Shown: piece by piece, positions 9,507 through 18,889 of the stretch
Numbering within the stretch: the first letter of the stretch is position 1
Layout: the number at the start of each line of letters is the position of its first letter
Assembly: GCA_963814985.1 (NCBI GenBank)
Contig: CAWFFV010000046.1
Span: 14,793 to 78,792, forward strand
Source of the DNA: CAWFFV01 sp963814985
GTDB lineage: Bacteria > Chloroflexota > Ktedonobacteria > Ktedonobacterales > Ktedonobacteraceae
Direction: 5' to 3'
DNA length: 64,000 bases
Position numbers and translations under genes: made by a program
The notes under the pieces: model-generated
What the model was told of the DNA's origin: nothing
The model's database searches: none
Seen by the model: the letters and a program-made list of their open reading frames with translations, nothing else

Positions 9507-10787
9507 ATGGAGCAGCCAGACCACATCATGAATGGAGACCTCCAAACATTAGGTCTCCAAGCTATCCTAAAAATGCTCGCACTGAGTAAACGAACAGGAA
9601 AACTCTTTGTGTCTTCAGGATCAGAAAAGCTCTCGATCAGCTTGCGTAAAGGGCAAATTGTCGAATTGCATGGAGATGGAGTAGCACAACCGGACTTGCT
9701 TGGAATGCTTTGTCTCGTGAAGAAACTTACCCCTGTGCAAGCGCAAGCAATTCGAGAGCTTGCTCAAGGAGATATGCAACTGGCCCTGATGATGCTCGTA
9801 GAACGAGGCTGGATGAGTGCGTGTGAGATGCAACAGCGCCTGGAGTTCTCTGTCATTCAGTCAATCAGTCATGCATTACGTTGGGTAAATGGACGTTTTG
9901 CTTTTCATCGTCAATTGAAGCCCAGAAAGTGCAAAATGCAACCTTTGGATGTGGACTCTGTCTTGCTGGAGGCTCTGCGTCAAACGGATGAATGGGAAGA
10001 GGTTATAGGGGAAGGAATTACCCATCTCACACGAACAACGGTCGGTCGCTGGCAACCTGAGGTCAGTAAAGATGTGCGTAGCCTTGGTTTAAGCCAGGAA
10101 AGTCTTGAAGTACTTTGCCTCTCAAACGGAGATCTGCCTTTACAGGCGATTTCGCTGGTCTTGATGACACCAGAAGCTCGCGTTGCTCGGCTAATGGTAC
10201 ACCTGCTGGAGTTGGATTTAATTGAGGTTGTTGATACTGTGCTAGAAACAGAATTACAGCAAGATCTCTCAAATATCATTATCAGATGTCAATACACATT
10301 AGCGCAACAACGTCACTCCTCAGTTCCAGAACAGCATCTCCCTGATCTGATCAGGGTACTTTCCGAATGCATCAATGAGTTACTGACCCATCATGGCGGA
10401 TATGCCAGAAGTTTGCGAGGACAGGAACATCTCCCTCCTCTGGAGAGAGTGCACTACCTCGAACGCCAATTTGCCAAACCGTTGCAATCGCTTTGCAGGC
10501 AATATGGGATTTTAGAAACGGCAGAGTTTGCAGGTGGTCAACTGAATTGTCAGGACATTCTTTCCCTTCACAAGCTTGTAGAAGGAAGGCAGGCGGAGGA
10601 ATACTACCGGGAGGCTGTCCAGGGCCTTACAGCATTCTTGCGCATGGTTTTTACAACCCTGCTGCGTGACGAAATTGGCACGTCACATACTGGCCGTCAA
10701 CTCAGTATTGCCTGGAAAATCTTCCTCTCAGAGCTATCACGATTTGACAGAGATGATGGTGGAGCGAGCCTGATCAGCGTACGGTAG
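9507..10787 (+). CDS. PATAN (DUF4388) domain regulatory protein
   Basis: 426 residues. The N-terminus (about residues 9-150) has GDLQTLGLQAILKMLALSKRTGKLFV, the signature of PATAN/DUF4388 domains first described in PatA-type regulators, followed by a winged-helix-like segment (LGLSQESLEVLCLSNGDLPLQ). The C-terminal 200 residues are helical with no recognised motif. It has no membrane segment. PATAN proteins act with receiver domains in motility or development signalling. The neighbouring CheY-like gene makes such pairing plausible here but unproven. A GGGAAAGGGAAAAAG stretch precedes ATG 9507; ATG 9528 (MNGDLQ) is an alternative start. Confidence 0.75.
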   Translation: MEQPDHIMNGDLQTLGLQAILKMLALSKRTGKLFVSSGSEKLSISLRKGQIVELHGDGVAQPDLLGMLCLVKKLTPVQAQAIRELAQGDMQLALMMLVERGWMSACEMQQRLEFSVIQSISHALRWVNGRFAFHRQLKPRKCKMQPLDVDSVLLEALRQTDEWEEVIGEGITHLTRTTVGRWQPEVSKDVRSLGLSQESLEVLCLSNGDLPLQAISLVLMTPEARVARLMVHLLELDLIEVVDTVLETELQQDLSNIIIRCQYTLAQQRHSSVPEQHLPDLIRVLSECINELLTHHGGYARSLRGQEHLPPLERVHYLERQFAKPLQSLCRQYGILETAEFAGGQLNCQDILSLHKLVEGRQAEEYYREAVQGLTAFLRMVFTTLLRDEIGTSHTGRQLSIAWKIFLSELSRFDRDDGGASLISVR

Positions 10788-11002
10788 CTTGACGAGAGCT
10801 TGCCATGCAATCAGCTGAGATGGCTTGTTCATCAGAAGAATTGTTGGATTTTCGCTATGATAATGGGATTTACACTCTTGAGCGTGTAATTTGTGTGTTT
10901 TTGCTGTCAGAAACACTGTCAATTTGGCAACTGGCTCAAGAGAGATAGTATTGAAGCCAGCTGAGATGCTGATCAGGAGTGTAGGCAGGTGATGATATTT
11001 GT

Positions 11003-11036
11003 TAAGTATACACCTTGTGATATGTGAATGCAACCG
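11003..11036. promoter_or_regulatory. 34-bp upstream element, copy 2
   Basis: 32 of 34 bases match 2555-2588. It ends 161 bp before the HTH-GAF gene start. The 10788-11197 gap otherwise holds only candidate promoters. Confidence 0.5.
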
Positions 11037-11064
11037 TTATCCGAAATTTCCCACTGTTTTATTG

Positions 11065-11093
11065 TTGACGTATACTCCGTTACGAGTTATCCT
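11065..11093 (+). promoter_or_regulatory. candidate sigma-70-type promoter for the HTH-GAF gene
   Basis: TTGACG (11065-11070) and TATCCT (11088-11093) have a 17-bp spacer. A second candidate, TTGACC-N17-TAGCAT, lies at 11133-11161. Both are downstream of the 34-bp element. Confidence 0.45.
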
Positions 11094-11197
11094 ATGAAAG
11101 ATCATGTAATTTTAGATAGAGTAAGAAAATTATTGACCTGTATATAGGGGTCACGTAGCATTTTTAGACATTATTTCAGTAGCAAGTTATAAAAAAA

Positions 11198-12200
11198 ATG
11201 GAAGATTTACAAACATGGCGTGCATTATTAGGGAAAGTCATAAGTGATCCTCAGGAGCGACAGAGGATCGCTGACACGTTGGGAGTCAACCCTGTTACGC
11301 TGACACGATGGTCTACAAACAAGTCAAACCCTCGTTATGAGAGTCTGCGTCTTTTACTTGATGCTCTACCATCTTATCGTCAACAAATTCTCGAGTCAGC
11401 AAAGAAAGAGTTCCCCGACTTCTTTACCGAGAGGGGCACATCAGGTGAAAACGCACTGGAGATTCCCTCCACCTTCTACGCTCGTGTGCTCAGTGCTTAC
11501 GTCGCCAGCCTACCAATGCTGCGAGGCTGGTCAGTCTGCATTGCCATCCTGCAACAGATCCTGGGCCACTTTGATCCTTCACAACAAGGCCTGATTGCCG
11601 TTATTATACAATGCGTCCCTCCCCCACCAGGGCAGAAGGTTCGTAGCTTACGAACGATATGGGGACGTGGTACACCTCCCTGGCCAAATCATATCGAAAA
11701 TCAGACGCAGTTTTTGGGAGCTGAGTCACAAGCAGGACACGCAATAGCAAAAGGCCATCTTATCGTCGTTCATAACCAGCAAGAGAAAGCACATTTATTC
11801 CCCCACCAGTACTCTGATGTAGGAAGTAGTGTTGCTTGCCCTATTTTGCTGAGTGACCGCACAGTGGGATGCCTGTACATTGCGAGTACTCAACCCAACT
11901 ATTTTTCCCAGGCACATCTGGAACTGATTCAATGCTATACAGACTTATTGGTCTTAGCATTTGAACTAACAGAATTCTACCACTTACGTGATATAGATTT
12001 AGGTTTCATGCCTCATCATGCTATCCAGTTACCATATCTGGAACGTTTCCAGAAGTGTGTTATGTACCATATGGTGCAAGCAAAGCAACATGGCACACAA
12101 CTCACTCGTCCACAAGCAGAGACTACTTGCCTGGCAAGAGATAGAGAATGAACTGCTTCATCTTTCATTTAAGCCCGAAGAAGACATTGAGAGAGGTTGA
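11198..12200 (+). CDS. HTH-GAF transcriptional regulator, frameshift near the 3' end
   Basis: The N-terminal helix-turn-helix (about residues 18-60, RIADTLGVNPVTLTRWSTNKSNPRYESLRLLLDAL) is followed by a GAF-like sensor domain (about 100-270, with SVACPILLSDRTVGCLYIAS). The frame that starts at 11198 stops at 12151 after LTRPQAETTCLARDRE. One base is out of register near 12125, since the adjacent frame carries the natural tail LLAWQEIENELLHLSF to a stop at 12200. The intact protein would be about 333 residues. No Shine-Dalgarno is seen before ATG 11198, only an A8 run. The ligand is unknown. Confidence 0.8.
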
Positions 12201-12213
12201 TACTATTTGCCTT

Positions 12214-13539
12214 TCACCACTTATTTTGAGATGACATGCGTATATAGGGCACATAGTAGCCTCGCAGAGAGCGTGGAATACGACCAATAATCGATGTGCC
12301 AGTGGAGATATGTTCCTCTTGCTCCACATAGCCTCGACGATGGAAGAGTTCTACGAGTTCCCCTCTCTCAAAGGGCATTATAACCTGTATCACATCCATG
12401 CTATCGGCCAGAACCTCAGCAATCTTCTCACGGAGAGCATCTAGACCTACCTTTTGCAAAGCTGAAATTGATACTGCATTGGGATAAAGACTTGTATCTA
12501 TCTCTTGTGGATCATCCAACAAGTCAATTTTGTTGAGAGCGGTCACACGTGGCTTCTCATTGGCATCCAGCTCGTCGAGAATATCATTGACCGTCTCACT
12601 CTGCTCAATGGCATTTTCATGGTGCACATCCACAACTTCCAGGAGCAAGTCCGCATCACAGACCTCTTCTAGTGTGGCACGAAAGGCCGCAATCAGTTTC
12701 GTTGGCAACTTTTGAAGAAAACCAACGGTATCAGTGACCAGAACTTCCTGGTTGCCAGGCAATACAATATGGCGGGTAATTGGATCAAGAGTGGCAAAAA
12801 GTTTATTTTCCGCCAGCACATTCGCTTCAGTGAAGGCATTGAACAGCGTGGATTTCCCGGTGTTCGTATATCCCACCATAGCAACGACGGGGATAGCCTG
12901 ACTGGCACGTTGCTGACGGTGAAGAGCACGCTGTTCCCGTACCTCTTCGATCTCTTCTTTCAGGTCCGCAATACGACTGCGAATGCGACGACGATCAATT
13001 TCTAATTTTGTCTCACCTGGTCCGCGCGCTCCAATAGCTCCACCGGCACTACGCAAGCCACCGCCTTGTCGCGAGAACTCAATACCATACTCAGTGAGGC
13101 GGGGTAAACGATATTCCAACTGAGCTAATTCGACCTGCAAACGACCCTCACGAGTACGTGCGTGCTGCGCAAAGATGTCAAGGATGAGGGCCGTGCGATC
13201 AACTACACGGGCATCAAGCAGTCTTTCCAGGCCTCGCATTTGTGTTGGGGTGAGTTCATCATCGAAGATCACCAGGTCAAAACCCAGTTGTTTCTCCAGA
13301 TTACTTAATTCTTGTGCTCGTCCTTTTCCTATATAGGTCAATACATCAGGGTGAGGGAGCCGTTAAATCATCTTGCCAACAACCGTAGCACCAGCCGTAT
13401 ACGCTAGAGTTCCCAGCTCATTTATCGAGTCCTCGACACTCCACACACCCTCATGAGTGCTAAATTCAACAGCGACGAGATAGGCACGCTCAGGCCCACT
13501 CTTCACACCAGTATCAAGAAGGCGATCTTGCTTTGTCGT
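12214..13539 (-). CDS. hflX: ribosome-associated GTPase HflX, interrupted by an in-frame stop
   Basis: The downstream 375-residue frame (from TTG 13341) carries the HflX domain (GKGRAQEL, FDDELTPTQ, GARGPGETKLEIDRRRI) and the GTPase motifs: G1 GYTNTGKST, G3 DTVGF, G4 NKID, then SALQKVGL. Upstream in the same frame lies the natural N-terminus (ERAYLVAVEF, GTLAYTAGATVVGKMI), cut off by TAA at 13363-13365 where the family has a sense codon before RLPHPDVLTYIG. A GGAGGT lies just beyond 13543, so the original start is probably near 13539, where an ACG now stands. HflX splits stalled or dormant ribosomes after stress. A single substitution or base-call error explains the stop. Confidence 0.85.
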
Positions 13540-13623
13540 AATTACCTCCGGTCATTTTCACTCTACAACGCACCTACTAGTTAGTGTAAGTATTTGACCA
13601 AAAGAACGCAAGCCTGACAACAT

Positions 13624-14180
13624 CTATTGAGGAGGTCGTGGTAGATTGGGCAATTCTTTTACAAAGAAACCATTGACTCGTGCAAAAATGCTATTCGTTA
13701 CGGTCTGGTTATAGACGTCATGCCAGGCCTGAAGCTGGGTAATATTGATGTTCAAGCCTGGGATGATATGTGACCCCTGCTGAATCGTATTCTGAAGGCC
13801 ACCTAGAAAGCTGCCCAGCACAATCAATAGCACTAACCAGAGTAACCACGCCTCAACAAACCCAATCACTCCACCAAGCAGAGCATCGACTCCACCAAGA
13901 ATAGGTATATTCTTTGTCACACCACGTACCACCGTACCAAGGATATGTAATATCAGGACCGTGCCAAAAAGAGTGCCACATATGCAATTAGCGGACTCGC
14001 TGGCAACTTATTGGCTTCAAGGAATACACTAAATTGTGGGCCAAAGACATACGCGACACCCAAACCAAGTGGAATACTGATCAGGTTGATCAGGCTAAAG
14101 ATGAACCCATTGCGCAGACCATTGAAAACGAGTAGGGCTACCGTCACAAGGAAGAGGATGTCTATTACACTGAGTGGCAT
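13624..14180 (-). CDS. CvpA-family membrane protein, frameshifted at a homopolymer
   Basis: The first part, MPLSVIDILFLVTVALLVFNGLRNGFIFSLINLISIPLG, is a typical CvpA N-terminus with two membrane segments. After VALF the frame is lost at the A5 run 13966-13970; one more base restores FGTVLI...TVVRGVTKNIPILGGVDALLGGVIGFVEAWLLWLVLLI. The natural product is about 185 residues with four membrane helices. CvpA proteins contribute to envelope integrity. ATG 14180 is chosen over 14213 because it starts the conserved segment and follows TGGAGG. The gene lies downstream of hflX's 5' end on the same strand. Confidence 0.75.
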
Positions 14181-14326
14181 CGGTTTCGTGCCTCCAATAT
14201 ACCATAGTAACAAACAGTACGATGAGGCTATTATCTCACATTTTTAGACGTTATGATAAGGCAAATTGTAACTGTAAAGGTATGAGATGGATCACACATC
14301 AGGGACAGGCGTGATAGTATCTCGAC

Positions 14327-14367
14327 GGACGGTATTAATCAAAAGATGGACTTGATTAACACCGTCC
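14327..14367. terminator. hairpin downstream of tldE
   Basis: Arms 14327-14342 and 14352-14367 pair at 15 of 16 positions around a 9-nt loop. It lies 10 bases beyond the minus-strand tldE stop codon. There is no clear U-tract, so it may be a weak terminator or an mRNA 3' stabiliser. Confidence 0.5.
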
Positions 14368-14377
14368 ACGGTGGCGG

Positions 14378-15718
14378 TCAGGAACCTGTAATGCCTGTAA
14401 AATTGAAGCGCGCAATCTGCAAAGCGGGGGCTACAATTGGGATATAATCGTAGCTCTGGATACGTTCACGCCCAATAGCTTGCACATCGCGCAAGGCCTC
14501 AAGGATACTTTGCGTGAAACGCAAATTCTTGACAGGACGCGTCAATTCACCATGTTCAATCAAAAAAGTACCACTGCGGGTCATTCCTGTAAAGAACGTC
14601 TTCACTGGATGAAGGGGATTCGTATAATGAAAGCGCGTCACATACAGGCCCCGATCGATACCTTTCAGCAGGTCTTCCATGCTGGCATCGCCTGCCTCCA
14701 TCATAGTATGCATTGGTGTCGGTCCTTCACCATTTGGTGCCGGTAAGGCATGTCCCGTATTGGATTTGTCTTCACGTGCAGCTGTAAATGAGTCATAGGT
14801 GACGGCACGGGCCACACCATGCTCCACCATCATCACACGTTGCTTAGGCACTCCCTCATAATCGAACGCATGTGGTAGACCAGCAGGATCATGGCCATCA
14901 TCATAAATGGTCACAAGAGGACTCACTATTTGTTTGCCAAAATGACCATTCATAAAGCTGCGCTCCTCTTGTACAGCGGTCGCCGAAAGTCCCATAAAGA
15001 CAAGATTTTGCAGCATCTCACCTACGGCGTAGGCATCCAGCACAACTGGATACTCACCCAGATCAATAGCAATAGGCTTACGGCTACGCTGAGCCTTCTC
15101 TACAGCTTCATGTGCCATCGCCTCAAAATTGATGGTTGAGGCATCTGTAGCCATACGCTGAGTATAGCCAGACCCACGCTCATCCGCCATGACAACGGCG
15201 TGGCATTCAGCATCTGTACGTGGCTCATAGGCAAAAACGCCTAGCGAGTTTGCTACTGCGACGTAATTTGTGTTGGTTGAGAAAGCTCCGGCAGCTTCCA
15301 GTCCGCGTTCCTTCGCCAATTTGACAATAATAGCAACACGCCGTGCCCGTTCTTCTGGCATAAATTGCGCCGTCTGCTCACTGTAGCCAGGAGCAGCAAC
15401 AATAGGCTGCGGTGAGGGAAGTGAATGGAATTCTGGATTTTCTGGCTGGATATGCGCAATATCTAAAGCTTGCCGGGTGACCCGGCGCAGGGACTCATCG
15501 TCCAGGCGGTTTGTGGTTGCGATACCGACCTTCTTACCCACAACGGCCCGTACACGTACCTCGTAATTGCTCTCGGCAACATTCTGGTGAATATGGTTAT
15601 TGGCGAAACGCGTGAGTGCGCTTTCAGTACCGATGTACACTACTTCGGTCTGTTCTGCCTGCGAATAACCCAATACCTTCTGTAATAGCGATCGTATGCT
15701 TGTTTCATCGGAATACAT
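14378..15718 (-). CDS. TldE/PmbA-family protease subunit
   Basis: 446 residues matching the PmbA/TldE family. It has an N-terminal alpha/beta domain (TEVVYIGTESALTRFANNHIHQN), a middle VVLDAYAVGEMLQNLVFMGLSA, and a C-terminal THMT/FFTGMTRSGTFLIEHGELTRPVKNLRFTQSILEAL. TldE lacks the metal-binding HExxxH motif, as expected, and partners TldD to form a peptidase that degrades unfolded peptides and matures some RiPPs. It follows tldD with a 19-bp gap on the same strand, so the pair is surely co-transcribed. The start is ATG 15718 with AGGAGAGG upstream. Confidence 0.93.
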   Translation of the reverse strand: MYSDETSIRSLLQKVLGYSQAEQTEVVYIGTESALTRFANNHIHQNVAESNYEVRVRAVVGKKVGIATTNRLDDESLRRVTRQALDIAHIQPENPEFHSLPSPQPIVAAPGYSEQTAQFMPEERARRVAIIVKLAKERGLEAAGAFSTNTNYVAVANSLGVFAYEPRTDAECHAVVMADERGSGYTQRMATDASTINFEAMAHEAVEKAQRSRKPIAIDLGEYPVVLDAYAVGEMLQNLVFMGLSATAVQEERSFMNGHFGKQIVSPLVTIYDDGHDPAGLPHAFDYEGVPKQRVMMVEHGVARAVTYDSFTAAREDKSNTGHALPAPNGEGPTPMHTMMEAGDASMEDLLKGIDRGLYVTRFHYTNPLHPVKTFFTGMTRSGTFLIEHGELTRPVKNLRFTQSILEALRDVQAIGRERIQSYDYIPIVAPALQIARFNFTGITGS

Positions 15719-15737
15719 TGTTCTGCTTCAACCTCTC

Positions 15738-17195
15738 CTATGACCAATTACCGACGCCTACCTGTACATTGCGGAAACGAGCCGGGGCCGCGCCATGTCC
15801 GGTTCGCATTACCTGCATGGGTTCACCTTTACCACAGTTGGGTGTACCCCAAACTCTCCACTCGTCAGGCCCACAAATGGCATCACACGAACCCCAAAAT
15901 TGCGGGGTAATGCCCGTATATGTAGCATTCTTGAAGATGCGACCAAGTTTGCCTTTTTTGATCTCATACGCCATCTCGACGCCAAATTGGAAGTTGAGGC
16001 GGAGATCATCGATACTCCAACTCTTGTTAATGCTCATATAAATACCGTCATCGGTATCGGCGATCAGGTCTGCCAGTTTCCAGGTTCCAGGTTCCAGATT
16101 CACATTAGTCATACGGATCATGGGTAAACAATTCCAACTATCAGCACGCACACAACCATTACTGGTTAATCCAATCAGCGGGGCAGTATCACGAGACATC
16201 AGATAGCCTGTGAAGATGCCATTGGTCACAATCGGAGTACGTTGAGCAGGAACTCCTTCGTCATCCCAACCAAAAGTTCCCAAACCGCCAGGAATGGTGG
16301 CATCAGCAGTCAAGTTGACGATCTCTGAACCATAGCGGAACTGTTCCTTCAATTTGTCGATGGTCAGAAAGCTCTTACCAACAAAGCCTGCTTCCATACC
16401 CAGAACGCGATCCAGTTCGATGGGATGCCCGCACGACTCATGTACCTGGAGAGCAGTTTGTGGTCCATCGAGAATCACCGTCATGAGACCACTTGGACAT
16501 TGTGGAGCCGTTAACAACTGTACGGCTTCTTCACCAATACGTGCACCATGGTCAACGAGGTTCATCTCTTCGATGAATTCGTAACCAGACGTTCCGGCCT
16601 GACGTCCAAAAGAATTAGGATAAGAGCGTGTCTGTATCTCACTGCTAGCAGGATCAACGGCACTGGCATCGATAGCGGCACCAATATCAAATAGCTCCTG
16701 CTCTATCTCGCTTCCCTCTGAACTGACAAAAAATTTGTGTTCTCGAGAGTACTCCATATTGCCACTTGTTAATGCGACGCCCTTGATGCTACGCATAGCA
16801 GCATCGGCATCAAGTAGCAATTGTACCTTTTGGCTAAGCGGTACAGTGAAGGGATCTATTTTCATAGGGGTGCGATAGGAGCCTTTTTGCGGCGCAAGTG
16901 GCGAGAGGTGGAAAGGTTCACCAGCTACAAGAGCGCTGGCACGAGCAATTTGCACCGCCTGCTTCGCCACACGCTCAGCCTCTACGTCGTCCATACATGC
17001 ACTGCTGGCAAATCCCCAGGCACCATTCACAATGACACGTACATTAAATCCACTACTGGTACTGCTTGAGACACCTTCGACACGCCCATTTCTGACCTGT
17101 ATTCCCTCGGTTGTACGCTCCATGACGCGCACATCGACATAGCTGGCACCCAACTGTTGAGCAATATTCATTGCTCTAATTGCTAAACTACGCAT
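15738..17195 (-). CDS. tldD: TldD metalloprotease subunit
   Basis: 485 residues. The catalytic zinc motif HESCGHPIELDR sits near residue 250. The family stretches ASYVDVRVMERTTEGIQVRNGRVEG, GNMEYSREHKFFVSSEG and GLTSNGCVRADSWNCLPMIRMTNVNLEPG are present. TldD supplies the active site of the TldD/TldE peptidase. It is the first gene of a two-gene minus-strand operon. No RiPP precursor was noticed next to it, so a housekeeping role is as likely as peptide maturation. Confidence 0.95.
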   Translation of the reverse strand: MRSLAIRAMNIAQQLGASYVDVRVMERTTEGIQVRNGRVEGVSSSTSSGFNVRVIVNGAWGFASSACMDDVEAERVAKQAVQIARASALVAGEPFHLSPLAPQKGSYRTPMKIDPFTVPLSQKVQLLLDADAAMRSIKGVALTSGNMEYSREHKFFVSSEGSEIEQELFDIGAAIDASAVDPASSEIQTRSYPNSFGRQAGTSGYEFIEEMNLVDHGARIGEEAVQLLTAPQCPSGLMTVILDGPQTALQVHESCGHPIELDRVLGMEAGFVGKSFLTIDKLKEQFRYGSEIVNLTADATIPGGLGTFGWDDEGVPAQRTPIVTNGIFTGYLMSRDTAPLIGLTSNGCVRADSWNCLPMIRMTNVNLEPGTWKLADLIADTDDGIYMSINKSWSIDDLRLNFQFGVEMAYEIKKGKLGRIFKNATYTGITPQFWGSCDAICGPDEWRVWGTPNCGKGEPMQVMRTGHGAAPARFRNVQVGVGNWS

Positions 17196-17416
17196 GCCGT
17201 ACTCTTTCTACTCGTCTATAATGGGTAATGATGGGGGTACATCTGAAAGGACACAGAGTGAACAATAGCTGTACATTGAGTGTTTGGCACCGGAACCCAC
17301 ATCAATACCACTGCTCTGTGGTTATCGCACTGCTACACTCTATTGTACGTGTTTTCTGTGCGACTGTCCATATATTGGGAGTGGATGGAAGTGGAAATCA
17401 TCCCAGATGATCATGT

Positions 17417-17464
17417 CCCTATCTTTATGACCGAATATTGTCATGAAGATAGGGGCATTTTTAG
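17417..17464 (+). terminator. Rho-independent terminator or attenuator upstream of the tgt-like gene
   Basis: Arms 17417-17431 and 17440-17454 pair over 15 bp with one G-U, loop CGAATATT, followed by GCATTTTTAG. No plus-strand gene precedes it; the divergent tldD starts at 17195. It would therefore end a leader transcript begun in 17200-17400. I see no recognisable preQ1 or other aptamer. The rest of the 17196-17510 gap holds no gene. Confidence 0.6.
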
Positions 17465-17510
17465 TATATAATGAGCAAGTATTCTCCAGACAAATAACAC
17501 AAAGGAAGAA

Positions 17511-17743
17511 GTAACTGCTCAGGTTAAATGAGTCATCCCGAACTTTTGAAAAAGTTCCCAAAACCGGGGGTGCAGGGTTTCCCTGCTGTGGCTTGGGGTG
17601 TCGTCTCGTGGCAAGAGGTTGCCCGCGGCAGAAGGCTGCCGCCCTCTGCACTCCCGCTTACCCAACCAGTAAAAAGGGCATTTCATGCCTCGGAAAAGTC
17701 TCGGGATGACTCATTAATCTGGAAAAGAGGTCTGGGCTGTTAC
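17511..17743. mobile_element. MITE-like inverted-repeat element, copy A
   Basis: The outer ends GTAACTGCTCAGGT (17511) and its inexact complement ending GGGCTGTTAC (17743) enclose an inner perfect 14-bp pair, ATGAGTCATCCCGA (17528-17541) and its complement (17701-17714). The inside is GC-rich with a GAACTTTT/AAAAGTTC hairpin. It shares ends and internal blocks with 32254-32544, and its tip with 21292-21370. It encodes nothing and sits between the leader terminator and the tgt-like start codon. Confidence 0.7.
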
Positions 17744-17752
17744 AGGATGAAA

Positions 17753-18889
17753 ATGGATCAGGTGACATCAAGCGAGATTTCAACAGAACAACACTACCAA
17801 TATCACAGCCTCCAGCTCCCCCATGGAGAGTTGCAACTGCCCATCTTTCTGCCGGACGCTACGCTAGGCGTTGTCCGCTCACTCGACGCAACGGACCTGC
17901 AAAATTGTCAGATTCGGGCCGTAGTTATGAATACATTCCATCTGATGCAACGCCCCGGCTCGTCTACTATCCAGGCTCTCGGCGGACTACACGAAATGAG
18001 TGCCTGGCCGCATCCTATTATCACCGACTCAGGTGGTTTTCAGGCTTATTCGCTGGTTCAGCAAAACGCTAAATTTGGCACACTGGACGATGATGGCATC
18101 ACCTTTAAACCTGAGGGGTCTGATCGCAAGTTTCACCTGACACCAGAAAAAGCTGTGCAACTCCAGATCAGCTATGGAGCCGACGTGGTCATGTGTCTTG
18201 ACTACTGTACGCATGTTGATGCTCCCATTGAAACCCAGGAAACTTCGGTCAAGCAAACGATAGCCTGGGCCAGACGATGCAAACATGAGTTTCAGCGTCT
18301 ACTCAATCAGAAACGTCTCGCGCCAGAGAAACGTCCCTTACTCTTCGCCGTCATCCAGGGTGGGGGTTCACACGAACTACGCAAACGTTGTGCTGAAGCC
18401 TTGCTAGAGATCGGTTTTGACGGTTTTGGCTATGGTGGCTGGCCTCTCGACGGGCAAGGAAAACTCCTCACTGACATCATCTCTTATACACGAGAGCTTG
18501 TACCTTCTCAATTTTCCATGCACGCCTTAGGCATAGGACATCCCCGCAATGTCTTTGAGTGCACACGCATGGGCTATGGTATCTTCGATAGCGCCATGCC
18601 GACCAGAGATGCACGACATGCCCGACTCTACACTTTTACCAACGATGCTTCCACTAGCCTGGATGGTAAATGGTTCTCCTACGTTTACGCCAACGATGAC
18701 AAACATATTAAGACTAACAGTCCGGTTTCCAGTCTATGCGACTGCCTATGCTGCTCACACTATTCGCTAGGCTACCTGCATCACCTGTTTAAAATTAACG
18801 ACACGCTCTTTTTCAGGTTAGCGACCATCCATAATCTCAGGTTTATGACCATGCTCACCCAACGTTTGAGAGAGAACTACCATGCTTAA
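17753..18889 (+). CDS. tRNA-guanine transglycosylase family protein
   Basis: 378 residues. Proton-relay Asp93 (TDSGGFQAYSL, 92-101), substrate-binding Asp150/Cys152 (CLDYC), nucleophile Asp279 (FDSAMPTRDARH) and zinc ligands Cys329, Cys331, Cys334, His360 (CDCLCC...ATIHNL) are all present. This matches bacterial Tgt, which swaps guanine 34 for preQ1 in queuosine-type tRNAs. The base-pocket loop is unusual: GYGGWPLDG replaces the family GGLxVGE, so the substrate may differ. I chose ATG 17753 behind AGGA; the open frame upstream lies in a repeat element. The gene overlaps the next by 8 bp, so they are translationally coupled. Alternatives are a queuine-type or DNA-modifying (DpdA-like) enzyme. 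Confidence 0.85.
   Translation: MDQVTSSEISTEQHYQYHSLQLPHGELQLPIFLPDATLGVVRSLDATDLQNCQIRAVVMNTFHLMQRPGSSTIQALGGLHEMSAWPHPIITDSGGFQAYSLVQQNAKFGTLDDDGITFKPEGSDRKFHLTPEKAVQLQISYGADVVMCLDYCTHVDAPIETQETSVKQTIAWARRCKHEFQRLLNQKRLAPEKRPLLFAVIQGGGSHELRKRCAEALLEIGFDGFGYGGWPLDGQGKLLTDIISYTRELVPSQFSMHALGIGHPRNVFECTRMGYGIFDSAMPTRDARHARLYTFTNDASTSLDGKWFSYVYANDDKHIKTNSPVSSLCDCLCCSHYSLGYLHHLFKINDTLFFRLATIHNLRFMTMLTQRLRENYHA

Noticed and set aside
17200..17464. A preQ1 riboswitch before the tgt-like gene
   Set aside because: The terminator is clear, but I could not identify a preQ1 aptamer core in the leader; it is kept only as a possible attenuator.
17528..17752. A longer N-terminus for the tgt-like protein
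   Set aside because: The extra 75 codons fall in an inverted-repeat element also present at 32254-32544, and have no ribosome site; Tgt proteins start near the later Met.
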